From assembly GCA_036583965.1 (NCBI GenBank), contig JAZBQD010000030.1, forward strand, positions 85,440,800 through 85,504,799: a stretch of DNA of 64,000 bases, in the 5' to 3' direction. This document shows positions 35,901-49,125 of this stretch, piece after piece. This DNA comes from Prunella strophiata (lineage: Eukaryota; Chordata; Aves; Passeriformes; Prunellidae). The translations under genes were made by a program, and so were the position numbers. The number at the start of each line of letters is the position of its first letter. Position 1 is the first letter of the stretch. The notes beneath the pieces are model-generated. The model was not told the DNA's origin and did not search any database. It saw only the letters and a list, made by a program, of their open reading frames with translations.

Positions 35901-38900
35901 CTAAACCCAACAGAAGAGCTTGGATATTTTAGCTTGGCATGCCATTAGTCTGAGGGACATATGCACCACTATGAAGTATTATAGACTTTTGCAACTTACT
36001 ATTAAATAACTTAACACATTCTTGAAAATAAAATTATAATGAACTTGAGCTATTTGTTGCTCTCTCACAAACCCCAGAGAGCATTTCAGAACACCACAAA
36101 GGCTTGGGTCTCCTGTACCCATTGCTTGGAACTTGTGGCTTTCCATAGTTTAAAGGCAACGTCTCAAATGCTGTTTTTCAAACCTATGTTTGCTCTATGG
36201 TCTCTGTACTCCTATACCTCACAGTGAATACACACACAAGCAGGATGGAAGGAAAGGAGCAAGGTGTCCAACAGTTCTCCTAATTTTGATGCAACCTAGA
36301 TTAAATTTTTGAAAAAGTTTTGGTGTGTTTTGAGTTTTTTTGTCAACAGGATGACTCTAATTAATACTACTGCAGTAGAAGAAAGAAAAACCCTTTCAGA
36401 AAGCTTTCTTAAGGTATTCTAAACTATTGCTTATCTGCAATGTCTTTGAGTTTATCAGGGGACACTAACAACCATTAATAACTCAGTAATACATGCAGCT
36501 AATCTTGTTTGACCAGTAAATTTAAAGATTCTTTGCTGCAGCATTTGTAATAAATAATTTAATGATCCAGGTGGTTTTCAAAGGATGGAATAATCACCCA
36601 AGTATGATTTAAATGATTTATCATTCCACAGGAGCTTTGTGGTAGAGCTAAGGAGGAAATCTTATTCTCAAAGGAAATGTTCACATCCTTAAAAAAATCC
36701 TTCTCTTTTACTCCAAATCCTACTTCATCCCTTACAAGCTTCCAGCTTTTACAGTGAATAAGAAAGGAATCCTCCTATGAACAACCTCCAGTATGGTACA
36801 GGCCTGATTATTTTCCATGATTTGGGGCATCCTGTGCTCTCCAAGGTGGAAAAAAAATATAAAGTATCTTGTGTGTCAAAGGGATGGAGGATGTCAGTAA
36901 GAGAAATAGTACCACAGTGTATGAGATGTTTGTTGTGAGTGGACACAGAAAAATACTGCCAGTCAAAACTAGGGCTTATGATGTTATTTCTACTGTTTGC
37001 TTCTTGAGTGACTACTTCTTCCACTGATACTGACCCTTCAACCACTTGCCTTGGTCCACTTCTGACTGCATCGAGTCTCAGCCTCCACCCTGATATTCTT
37101 TGCATCTCTCTTTCCTGTTTTTGGGCACACTGTCACATAGCAATTTGGCTATGAGAAGATAGAATATGAAATTGTGTCATATGTTCTTACTCAGTATGTC
37201 TGTACTGCTTTCCTGGTTCCAGTTGTGAAGGAAAGCTTTTCCACAAACATCTGCCAGATGATGTCTGCTTAAACTGGAAATTAGCTCCTTGGTTCCCGTA
37301 GAGAAGTACGTTTCCTTCCATGTCTGGGAACAAACCTACACTTTTTCTAGAAAGACATAAGCTAATGCTGAAGGCCATAGGGCTCTTGAGCTGTTTTTTT
37401 TTTCAGAAACTGCTAACCACTTTGCATCTTAACTCGCATCCTTCCACACAGTGCATACAGCATGTCTCTGCACATACAAAGTGGAGAGATTGTGTTTTGC
37501 TTTGAAATATGTTTTGTCATGCATCTCTCAAGACAGAGATCTCCTGCTCTTCTCCATTCTGACTTGGACTAGGCCAACCAGACCTATAGACTGAAACACC
37601 ATCTTTTTCTTTAAATGAGAACAATGTCTTCCTGATCTTGCAGCATGTCTAAATTCTGCACATCCTGCACCTTGGTCTATAGATCCAAGACAACAACAAT
37701 AACTCCACCTCCTAATTTCTAGCATTTCTAACCCTTCAGGTCTAATTCAATATGGCCTGAAAATTTCCTAAGTATCTACAGTTGGATGCTGATATGTGCA
37801 CAGAAGCACCTGTTATGGAAAGATATGCTGTTAGAGCTCTGCCAATTGTCTTCTACAGAGACACATCTGGCAGCCTGAAAATCTGGGCTTTGACACAGCC
37901 ATAGGTCCCCTGGGAAAGGGAAAGACCAGATCTAAGGTGTTATTTAGAGTGAGAAAACTGAAGTTCTGTCCCAGAAAAGTGGTGCAGTGTGCCAGGCTGC
38001 TCCTGCCTGAAACAGCCAGGGGAGAGGACAGGGTGTGAGTGGCATGGTTTGCTGCTTCTCGTGAGTGGCTGTCGTAGGAGACAGGTTCATCCCAGCAAGC
38101 AGCAGTGCAGCACCCCAGCCTTGCCTGTGTCCATTTCCCCTGGCCCATTTTTGTCTGTTTCCTGGAATGCATTGTGGCTCTGCTTCTCTGGAAGTGGGAG
38201 GATTTGGGAAGGATGAAGAAGGGTTAGCCCTTCTTAGATCTCCTTCCACAGTCCTTCACATGAAGAAATAAACTAGTTGTGTCTAGTTCTGTCTGCTAGC
38301 ATTTTGTGCTTTATGAATTCAGAGATCTATTTATTTATAGCCATGGCTTTTGATCCACTTCTACAATTCCTTTTGTGTTTGAAACTCTTTAGAGAGCACC
38401 TTATGCAAATCTGTTGATCCTTGCTTACCGTAAGAACTTTCTTTGCACTGAGACTGATGGTTTTGGCAGTCCTTACAGCAGCTGCTGGCTCTTCCATGTT
38501 CCTTTTTATTCCATAGCAAAGCTTCAGATTTCCTTCCAAATGGGTAGTAGGCTAATTGCATTCTTTTGGATCAAAGATTTTTCTGGTCTCATGCAACTTG
38601 TGGCACAGATTTACTTACGTTATTCCTGATATGTAATAACACCATTAGAGAAAATGGAAAAAATGTGAGAAATACTTTGTGTTAGCTAATTTCCTGCTCA
38701 CAGGTTGTGTCAGAGAGATAAATATGTTCCACATGAGAAAAGTCTTTCAACATAAAGATTAAAAAAGTCTATAGTAGTTAATATCCCCTTTAAAACAAAG
38801 ATTTGATGTTCCTTTACTTCAAATAAAATATATTTCCTCTGAATTTATTATAACATGCATATATATAAAATATAAACCCACAACAAATATTCTGAAGTTT

Positions 38901-39060
38901 CTTATAATTCTTTATGTTATTTCTTTTTCACAATATAGTGTGAGGTATTTTATTGCAATCTGGCCAGTTAATATCATAGCTAGATTATATTAGCATGTTG
39001 ATTTATAAGGGTATGGGAGAGGATAAAAAAAGGCACATGAGAGGTTTTTGGCTGCACAGT
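32951..39060. other. Intergenic sequence, no gene recognised
   Basis: Contains a small GAT/ATT-type simple repeat at about 33149-33203 and a T tract at about 35331-35349. No exons, RNA genes or well-preserved mobile elements could be supported. Confidence 0.4.
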
Positions 39061-39064
39061 TTGA

Positions 39065-40540
39065 TTGTATATGACTCTTCTGAAGTCCAGAGAAAGATGG
39101 AAGACAGACTACTTTGATGCTCTCAGGAAAAATTTAAAAATGGCATATAATCGGTCTCGTGGTCAAGACAGAGTTAAGGATTTGCCAGAACTATTCAAAT
39201 ATCTGTTGGGAAAGAAACAGAGGAGGATACAAGTGATTCAGCAAGTTCTTGGAATGTGTTAGTGGCAACTTCTTATTGCAGAAAGAGAGGAAGTTAATAG
39301 ATAAGTGACAGTAATTATATCTCTTTGAAATTAAATTCAGACAGAAGTCACATAGTATTGTGAGTTACAGGCGACTACAAAACAATAGTGTTCCAAATAA
39401 AGGAAGGAAGTGCTGAATTGAATTAAGGCAGAGAGGTAGGAGGATATCTTTAGAAGGCATTTCAAAGAATATCTATGGAACAAGAACACAAGTAGGAGAC
39501 AAAAAACTGATTAAAAACAAGGTGCATTTGCCAAGAGCAAAACATGCCTTTTCAGTTCTGTTTCCTCTTTTGCAGGATAACAGCTTAAAGAAGGGGCAAT
39601 CATTTATTATCTCAGATTTAGTAAGGGTTTTGAGGAATGCCATAAGTGAGCTTGGAAAACATGATGGAGATGATGGGAATGTAAAGGCTGATGCTCAGAC
39701 AGCAAATTCTGCTCATGGAGGAGTCAACAATGGATTTCTGTGAAATGAGGGATATTTCAAGGCAATGTTGCAAATTCAATTCCTGTAAATGGCTTGACTT
39801 TACCAAATCTAGTAATTTAGGTTAACAGTCTATGTGATGGACTAAGGAATAGATTAATGAATTTATACTTCAAATTGTATTAGAAAAGGGTGGAAGCACT
39901 GGAGACAAACCAAAAAGGTCAAAGTGGGTTTGGTATGTTGGGGTGATGGTATGTGACTATAAATCCAAGAAAGAAAATACCAGGAAAAAGTTAGTGTCAA
40001 TTAGGGAACTGATTAGGCAACAGCAGCTCTGCCAGGCATATGGAAAACAAAATCACCCAGAAATGGAGTTGGCAAATAATGCAAAGCAGTTGCAACAAAG
40101 ACAATTTGCATTGCATAGAGTAATAGGGTTCTTGTTCATATAACATGAGAGGTACTTATTCAACTGTATCCTTATTGGGAAGACCTTATCTGGCACTGAA
40201 AATTTATTGAGTTTCAAAATCACATTTTGAGAAAGATGCACATAAATTGGAGACAATCCAGAATAGATATCCATGAAGAAGATTTTTTGAAAATAAGATT
40301 TATTTGGAACAAATTTAAGCAACTGAGTTTGTTTGTATAAGAAAAGACTAAGGGAATATTGCTTAAATAATAGCAGACTTCCAAAATGGCAAGAAGGTAG
40401 CAAAGAGTCATTTTTTCCATGTTGACTGGATTAAGACAAGGAGTAATCTCTTCAGTTTTGCATGGGAAAATAAATATTTATGTATTGTATTAGGGAAACT
40501 CTACAGCAAGTTTTTCTACTTTAAAGGCATGAGTAGACTA
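39065..40540 (+). mobile_element. Possible old, heavily decayed LINE (CR1-like)
   Basis: The stretch 40220-40500 has the order of phrases of an old CR1-type 3' region. A 'gagacaatccagaatagata' block is followed by a 'gtttgtttgtataagaaaag' block and an 'aagacaaggagtaatctctt' block, with many differences from young CR1 copies. Upstream, at 39065-39262, a short open frame rich in K, R and Q (LLGKKQRRIQVIQQVLG) may be a remnant of the same element. A solo LTR at 40559 would then have inserted into or next to it. The assignment is by eye. Confidence 0.35.
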
Positions 40541-40558
40541 TGATGGGGAGGTTGTGCA

Positions 40559-41090
40559 CTGTTTTGGCTGGGATGGAGTTAATTTTCTTCATAGTAGGCT
40601 AGTATGGGGTTGTGCTTTGGATGTGTGAGCACAACAGTGCTGTGAATACAGGGATGTTTTAGCTATTGCTTACACAGCATCAAGGCCTTTTCTGCCCCTC
40701 CTCACACCCCAAGAAGGGGGAGACTGGAGATACACAAGGAGCCAGGACAGCTGACCCCTGCTGACCAGAGGGACATCCCATACCACATGACATCATACTC
40801 AAAATATAAAAGCTGGTGAAAGAAGAAGGAAGTGGTGGACATGTTTGGGATGATGGCATTTTTCTTCCCAAGTCACCATTACCTGTAAAGTAGCCTGGTT
40901 TTCCTGCCAGTGGAAGTGGGGAATGAAATTCTTGTTCTGCTTTGCTAGCATGCTTTACCTGTTTAACTGTCTTTATCTCAGCCCACAAGTTTTCTCACTT
41001 TGACTCTTCCAATTTTCTGCTGCATCCCAGTGGGGCTGGGGAAGTAAGGGTGGGTCTGAATTGCCAGGTGGTATTTAAACCATGACAAGG
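40559..41090 (+). mobile_element. Solo LTR, avian ERVL-like family, sense
   Basis: The element begins TGTTTTGGCTGGGATGGAG and ends TTTAAACCATGACA, so it has TG...CA ends. It holds a TATA-like ATATAAA at about 40804-40812 and a sequence CTGTTTAACTGTCTTTATCTC near the 3' part. Resemblance to a common avian LTR family is from memory. No proviral genes adjoin it, so it is a solo LTR. No exact target duplication was found; GCAC occurs near both ends. Confidence 0.8.
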
Positions 41091-43454
41091 GCACTAAGAA
41101 ATCTCTATGAATATGTTAACTATCCATCTCAATATTACAGATCTACCAGCTGTACTTCATGACAAAAGCATAGATTAGATGCCCTTGTGACATCCTTTCA
41201 AGCTACATCCCAATTTTTACCTTCAGGGTCCTGTCCGAGGGTGTATGGAGTCACTCCCCTTCATGCAAGCAGAAATGTACACATGCATCAGTTTAACGTG
41301 TCAGATCAGGCTCCTCTCTGTAGTTCAAACAGCTTTATCAGAGTTTTTTGGACTACTTCAGAGTCAAACTTTTCTTTGTGTGCACTGAAGCAGAGAAAAT
41401 TTTGTTTGTTTTTTTTCCCCTCAGTAATCCATCAGACCTTTTCTTGGAGCAGGCTGGAAACATTCCTTAATCAGAAAAATTTAAGTGAGCAAAAACCAGA
41501 CTCAATCTGCAAGTGAGAGCTGAGTCCCTTCCAGTAGACCAATTTTACCTTTGCTTCTCTTGAGGAAGAGATGTAGTTTTAATCTCTTGATCAAAATACC
41601 AGGTCTGCTTTTGATTCTCTGAGGCTGAGCTTCATTGTTGAGTGTTTGAGCTCAGTATGCCATTACAATCCGAGAGCTTTTCTCTGGAAGCCTTGAAGTG
41701 ACATTTATGAATAGCAGGATTCACCTTAACACCTCTTCCTCATGCTACCTTTCTAAGTCTGTGGACACAAATACACATTTTGAATAAACATAAATTTCAA
41801 TTTTAGTGCAGATCCACAGATCAAATAACAATATAGCTCTATAGCTAACTTTGTGATTTCGCATTTCCAAAAGAACCTAAGGGCCTTTATTAATAATTTT
41901 CTTTCTTTCTAAGCTTCTGACCTATGTTATTTGTTTTAACCAGGGAAACACTGCAGTTTCTTTAGCTCACTGTTTGATTTCTGGGTGATTTACAAGCAGC
42001 TATTTTGGCTGCAGGAATTTGGACGTCAGCAGCTAGTTAACAAACAGGCTGGGTTATTCACATTGACACCCATATTGATCATGCAGCCTGTGAAAGTTGC
42101 TCAAGGCTTTTCTATTGAATTAGGGTTCTGATTGTCCCCTGGTAGTTTTGTAACCAGTCTCAAATAAGCACATTTGCATTTTCAGTAGCAGGTACTGTAA
42201 AACATTGATATACCTTGGAAGAAATTGAAAAGTAAATAAAAATGTCTTCCAAAAAGTAGATCAGAAATGTAGAGTTCAGAACTACAAGGTCATAGCCACT
42301 GTGCAGCTTTCTAATGGTTATTAGAAAAATAAAAAATATAATTGCTAGTCAGACTGTTGCCTAATAAAATTAATTGTAAAGCAAATTCCTTTAACAAAAT
42401 TATTCCCCTCACTTTTTTCCCCCACATTTGGTTGGTTTATGGGATTTTTACATGACAAAGTTGAAGGTCAGCTGGAAGCAGCTCCAGTTGTATTCTAGGG
42501 ATAAAAACAATTATAATATGATAAGGAAGAAAATCTTTTCCTTGCCTTGCCTCCACACTTCCAAGAGGCTCAAGTGATGGAGGTTGGCCTGTGGTTTTAA
42601 AGCTGCAGATGGCACAAACCATGAGCTCCTGCCTGCATGTGGCAACCAGCCCATTGGACTGGGAGGCTGCAAGAAGCCTCTGCAAGGAGAGGGACCCTCC
42701 ATGAAGAGCAAAACCCACTCCCATTCCACAGACATTTTACCTGCACCTCCTTGCTGAGCATATCATAAATGTGCCAGCTGAGAGTACGTGGCTTGGCCCC
42801 AGCCAAAGCTGGCAAACATCCACATTGTCTTACACTGGGCTGAAATTCCTGTAAGGATTAGTCAAAGGCTGGGTGAAATTTGCAGTTATTGGCAAATGTG
42901 TTGTGATGCTGTCCTCATCAGCAGCCACAAAAAAACAAGGTCTGAGAGCACAGAGCAGCTTTTAAATCAGCAATGCAGATGGCAGTGAAGTGTGCTGGGG
43001 AAGATCCTAGAGTTTTCATCAAGTTTTCGCTTCAAAAAATAGAACTGTGACATATCACTCAGAGAGATTGTTCAGTAATAACTTGGCTTAAAATGAAGGC
43101 CTGAGATTAATTGGCTCTTTCTTCATGTTGTATAGCTTGCCTGTATTCCTAATTATACACAGCTGTCCTTTCAATTCATACCTAGTCTGCCAGTTGCTGG
43201 TGACCAAAATGTGCCTATTCATTCAAGCACATATCCCTTCCCAGCACAGCTCAGAAGGCTCTTGGGATGCTGCTTTGAAGAAGCTGCATGATTTTTGAAG
43301 GTGCTGAGACAGGGACATACCACCCTGACAGCTTTGGTAGTACTACCTAATTAAGTACCTGTGAGAGCAAACTGTGCTAGATGTGGCCAGGCAGGCAGAA
43401 CAAAACCAGCCCTGTCCAAAAGCAAAACAGAATTTAGTGATTTAGGTTTAGATA
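41091..43454. other. Intergenic sequence, no gene recognised
   Basis: No exon, RNA gene or repeat was supported. A GACGTCAG motif (CRE-like) at about 42023 sits near a GTTAAC, but a single motif is not enough to call an element. Confidence 0.4.
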
Positions 43455-43530
43455 GTCCTGGAAGGAGCAAGGAGTTGTACTCAGTGATCCTTATGGTTTC
43501 CTGACAACCTGAGACAGTCTATGGTTCTGA
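43455..43530 (+). mobile_element. CR1 LINE remnant
   Basis: A degraded CR1 3' terminus: 'aaggagttgtactcagtgat' and 'ccttatggtttcctgacaac', then a 'ctatggttctgaaag' tail. Only about 75 bp is recognisable. Confidence 0.55.
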
Positions 43531-45910
43531 AAGTTTAGAAACTTATGCCCAAAGCTGTGATTCTGGAAAGAGGCAATGCCTGGCGAAAAGGCAGACAGGT
43601 TGGCAGCAGTGTGATCAGAGTATAGGTACCCATATTTGTTTGATTAACCCTTAGCATTTTTTTTTTCTTAGTACTGTCCTAGCTTCAGTGCTGCTCCTCT
43701 TCAGATTAAGGGCTCAGTGGGTATGTGAGTTCAGTGGATAACTTGAACCCAGAAGTGAAATGGCCTTATAAGAGATAGGTCAGGAAAAACATTCAGTGTA
43801 AGGAGTGAGAGCTGCAGCTTCCTGAAAATAAGTGGAAGCATTTTCAGCAGAAACTGTGCACATGTTTCCAGCTGAGACTGATTCCCAAAGGCAGTTGTGG
43901 ATTCGTTATTGTGGGCTGCAGTTTGCCCAAAATATAATACATCAGTAATTGCAGTCAAGCAGTCTAGTCTGGCAGTTACTCATTATTTCTGCTATATTAG
44001 TATCCCAAGCAGAATCAGAGATGTCTTCTGTACTTCACAGAATATGAAGCAAAAGAGAAACTGGTTTGCCTTTATACAGATATGCATATATCCATGTCTC
44101 TTCAAACTTATTTAAAAATCCATTTTTTTTTTCCCAGTTTTCCATCAACATCACCCTGTAAGTAACCAATCCTCTCCAATAAGTTTAGTCAGAAGTGGAT
44201 CAAGTCTGTAAGCAGAAGAAGCTGCATAAAAGACATGCATGTTTCACTGGGATACATAGCACTTTCCTATGCAAAGAGAAGATGTGCAATGACACTGGCT
44301 TTCAAAAGTGAAGTAAAAAAGCAAGTAACACTTTGGGGGAGCAGGTGGGAGATTTTCCTTAAGAGCATTTGGTTGTGACATGTGACAGCTCTTCCTTTAA
44401 ATGACTGTTTCTAAGAGAGATAAGGGAGCCTTGCAGTCGCCTTTTCCAGTTAATCCATTTGCCCGAAACTCTTGCACAAAGTGCTCAGAACAAATAGGAC
44501 TCATGCTGGAAACAGCGTGCTGATGCAGTTCTTGCATAGTAGGGGTTTAAAGGTTTGTTTCAGTAATTAGCACACACAGTTGGCTACCAGACAGCACAGC
44601 TTGCTTCCAGTCACTGGCATGACACAGGAGTAGATGCTGCAATGAACCTGAATGGAGCATATGGTTTTTAGGGATGAGTGATACTTGAGGCATACAGTGG
44701 GGTACAATCCTCTTCTCACTCACATTAAGGGCAGGGCTTCCACTAACGTCAAAGCTCCTGTCCTGCATGCACAGTGAGAATTGCCCTGTTGGCACATTTT
44801 GAGTAGAAGTGAGATATGTGACAATATGATTGCAGAAAGCAAGATTTCACTTGACTTGTACTCCTATAAATGTGGGTTTGGAAGCCTCCTACTTTTCCTT
44901 ACCAACCCCTGAAATATTTAACTGTTAAGGTCCTACTACATGAAGACTGAAGCTAAGCAAGAGAATAAAAGCTTTTTTTCCTTGAGGAAAGGTGATTACT
45001 GGTCCAGGTAGGCTTTACTTACCATAACATGGGCTTATGTACTGCCAGGCAGAGCCTTGGCTTTGTTGTGGCTCATTTAAGGCCCCAGTAATCCCAATAA
45101 TATTGGAAGAAGTGGTTTTCTCTTTTGTATGTCACTGTCAAATGAGATAAATTATAAAAACACAGAGGGGGCTTTTTGGTTTTAACATGCTCTGCAAAAG
45201 ACAGAAGTAGCTCGTGTCAGTGCTTAAGCAGTTAGGATACTTTTTGACTATGTGGGTAGTGCAATGAATAAGTTGGTATAGTCAGGCTCAAATTAAAGTT
45301 GTTCTGACTGCAAGTGCTTTAAAAATAAAAAAGAAACAGGAATTTACTTATGAATTCTTTGTCCTAAAGTGAGTGAAGTATGAGATTGAATCTTTCTCAC
45401 CCTTGCAATTTTGGCTTTTCTTCAGGAACTAGGTTGTTATTTATGTTTCTGGTGGAAAACTTAGAAAGAATTGTTCTTCAAACCAGTGTGCTAAGAAAAG
45501 AAATATCCATTGCTTTGATCTCTTCACCAAAAGGATTTTTTTGTTCCTCATAAATCCTTTAGATTTTGGAGTGAGATTTCACAGGGTTTTTGAACTAATT
45601 TAGATAATACTCTGGTAGTTGCACTTTCCATTCATATCCAAATTCAAGATACTATTGGAGCATGTGGCTTGCCACAGATCTTTTTGGATTTCCTCTCAGT
45701 CTGTACTGATAAGACAAGAAGAAAGAACAATATTTTCACAACTGACTTGGCCTCCTCATTCATAGACTGCAATATCTTGATCATCACTGGGACAGGCCAG
45801 GAACATCTTCAGAGTGGCACCGTGTGAGAAACTGGAGCTTTTGCAACATCAAACCCAGCTTTTTTATATGAGTCAGCTGCAGGACAAATGCAATTCATAT
45901 GAGAAAGCAT
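43531..45910. other. Intergenic sequence, no gene recognised
   Basis: No supported gene, RNA or repeat was found. Confidence 0.4.
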
Positions 45911-45914
45911 CAAT

Positions 45915-46107
<193 letters not shown>

Positions 46108-48600
46108 GAGAGAAGGGAGCAGTATCTGCTTTCTCACTCACTGTTGATAGGGGTACTTTAGTCTGCAATTTTATGTGAGTGCTATTCAGTAAAAAATGAT
46201 GGTATTTCACACTGCTTTATGTAGATTCAGGTCACTGATGCTGCTGATCTACGAGGAGAGATCTCAGAGGGATCTGATCTCTGTGCTGGTACTTAAAGTT
46301 TATTTTTCTCAAAAAGGCAAGTGACAGACTTTGCATGTACTTCAGAATTACTTAGACTACTCAAATACATTAAAACATACTGTAAGGGCTGTGAAAGGGT
46401 CCTATTAAATCTTCTCACGGAACTGTCTGATAAAATTAGAGGTTTAAATTTAGTGTAGAAAAATAGAAATCCTGTGGAAAACCAGCATTAGCTGTACCTA
46501 GAAAGACAGTAATCACTGTCCAAACAGCTGACTCTTCATTAGCTATGTTCTCACATGGCTATCACTGTGACTAGTTCTCTGAAAGCAATAGCTCAGTGAT
46601 GAGCAGCAGTACTGTCAGATGGGATCTCTGGTGTTGTTAGGAAAGGAATGGAGAACGGCACTAAAAGGGTCCAGACTCAGTGTAGGTTTAGGTACACAGT
46701 ATAAGTGGCTGCACCAAAGCAAGCACTCCAGTGCTTTGAAAAGAGCACATAATCCTAGTCCTCCAACCTCTAACAAAATACAGCACAGAGGAGGGTGTCA
46801 CAGATGAGTGGTGGTGTGGGATGGCTTTGCCAGAAGGCTCTTCAGCTTGGAAATACAAAGAGGATCCTCTGAGTCACAAATGGTGATAGAGAAAGTGAGC
46901 AAGAAAAGAGGTGTTCATGCTTTCTCACATAATCAGAGTGAAGGCTGCCCCAGCTATTACTGAGTGGCAGATGAAGAAAAAGCAGCAGTGTTCCTTTTAA
47001 TCATAGTGTGTGGCTAATGTTGAATGATTAATGTGCAAGTCATTTCCATGGGATGTGAGGGCAAGAAAGATAAGTTTAAATAGAGACTAGAGAGAGCTAT
47101 GAAGGGAAAGTTAATTTGTAACTCCTGAGTATGGGGACATGACCTTTTGCTGACGGGATGTCTGAAATGTTATTACTGGAAAATAGGGGAGTATAACAAA
47201 CACAGACAAAACCCTCATTAACCTTGTTCAACTGCTGTTTTTACAAGTACCTGCAGCTGGCCACAGTGTGAGACAGGAGAATTGTCTCAAGGGTTGTATG
47301 GCCTCTAAATTTAGCCTTATATGTTTGCTCCTCTGCCACATTGCCTCGAACAAGTGGCAAATTTTAAATGCTTTTATTTTGTGAACCCATAAGTTACTAT
47401 GTAGAGCTAATGTAGGGAATGTATTTTCTTTTCCAGTGGCTTCTGGAAAAAGAAAATTAATATAAACTGATACAGCATCAGCATGAGATCAGATAATGCC
47501 CTATTTGTACATATGAACAAAAAGAAAAGTGGGAAGGCAGTGCAGGGGAGGTGAACATGAAAAGGTTTCAAATAGAGATGAAGTATTAATTACATAAGTC
47601 TGTGCCTAAACCAGGCTCTAACTGAGTTATTTAGTGGAAAAATAAGAGAATGGGGTTTAGACAACACAATGTGCAGCTTCCTGGTCATCAAAACATAATG
47701 TTCTGACACCTTCTGGGGCTCCTTAGGGACATCGCTTAGTTTCCTGTTTGAACTCCCTCAAGGACACAAGCAGTAAATGATGAAGCATAATGAAGGGATT
47801 ATCATCCAGACAGTGCTCTCTCTTCTTTTTTGGCTCCTCCCCAAACACAGCAATAATTTTTAGGAGCCACAAAAGTGGGACATCATGCTGCCCATGTGAA
47901 TCAATATCTGATTGCACAAGTTTGTGCACAGGATGTTTTAATTAAAGGACTTTTCTCATTAATTCGGTCATTAATTTATTTTAAAGGACCTGCCACAGAT
48001 CACTATTATTTGCTAGAAGTTACGCCTTTCATGCAAGAAAGAAACAATGAAGCAGAGATGTGGATCCTGCTCTGCTTATGACAAAATAATCTTTGGATTA
48101 GGTAACGTTAGTTAGACATTTGACATTTTTGTGAGTGTTTTTAAGCTGAGAAGATGTCCTCTGGATCTTGGCTAGGAACTAAACCAGAGCTGGTGGAAGA
48201 CAGTAGATTTCTCTTCCACACCACAAATTTAGGATGAGATCTGCAAGGTGTAAATATAGATACACAGTTGAATTTATATTCTCCAGTGATTTCTCATCAC
48301 TGAAGGTATTATAACAGGAATATACAGCTAGTTGGATTATATTAATTTTGTTACCTGTGAATGGGGAAAGGCAGATTAACAATAGTTCACCATACTGAGG
48401 TATGAAAAACTGATAAATATGAGAACAGTGAGAATGATACCAGATATACCCATTATGTCTTCTGGAGTCAAACTGTGTCTTCCAAGCAATGACAGCTGCT
48501 GACCAGGTCCTTTGCTTAGATCGTTGCTCCAAACACATGGAAGCTGTTAATGGGGATTTTGTACATCCAGCCAGTGAAAACCAAATGACATGACTCAACT
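46108..48600. other. Intergenic sequence, no gene recognised
   Basis: No supported gene, RNA or repeat was found. Confidence 0.4.
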
Positions 48601-49125
48601 TGTCGGAACTCAGGACATCCCTCTGGTTGCCCTGGATGGCTTGAGCCCCTGGCAGGGGGCTCAGAGACCTTGGCACGAAGCCCAAGAGCCCTGTGCCTTT
48701 GATTTTGAGCCATGGAAAAAATTACCAACCCTATATGAAGAGTTACAAGCCACAAAAATTAAGTAGAGTAATAATAAGTTTATCATAGGGTGAAAAAGTA
48801 GAATTTTGGGGTTTTTTAGAATAAGGGTTCAGGGGTCAAGATGGAGGAATTTGGGCATGTTCTGTCCTTTCTCCTTCACAGCCTCCATCTTCTGGGTGAT
48901 GGTGGCACTTTTGGATTGGCTTAGAGTAGAATTAGACTCTGTAACATGGGTGATAGGTATTGGAAAATAACAGTAAATGATGTACACGTAGTTTTTAGTA
49001 TAAAAAGACAACACTACCCCAGAAGTGGGCAGTGTGCCTCAGACTGACCTGCTGAACAGACCTCAGCTAGTCAGGGAGAAAATTTGTTAGAATTTGAATA
49101 AAGGAAGACTATCACTTCAACCCTC
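48601..49125 (+). mobile_element. Diverged ERVK-like LTR, sense, related to 5403-6010
   Basis: Starts TGTCGGAACTCAGGACATCC, the same order as the complement of the right end of the 5403-6010 LTR. Shared blocks follow: 'ctggatggcttgagcccctg', 'tcctttctccttcacagcct', 'ccatcttctgggtgatggtg', 'catgggtgataggtattgga' and 'agtgtgcctcagactgacct'. An AATAAA lies at about 49099. The right border is approximate and no clear target duplication was seen. It is more diverged and probably older than its relative. No proviral genes adjoin it. Confidence 0.8.

Noticed and set aside
36749..37105. 118-codon minus-strand frame with a protein-like look
   Set aside because: No recognisable family, no splice context and no supporting neighbours; could be an old repeat.
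40551..41098. GCAC near both ends of the solo LTR as a target duplication
   Set aside because: It does not directly abut both LTR ends (TGCAC before, AGGGC after), so it is not a convincing duplication.
42015..42045. CRE-like and HNF1-like motifs as an enhancer
   Set aside because: Isolated short motifs in intergenic DNA; expected by chance.
48179..48755. 168-codon minus-strand open frame
   Set aside because: Overlaps the left end of the ERVK-like LTR at 48601 and has no recognisable domain.
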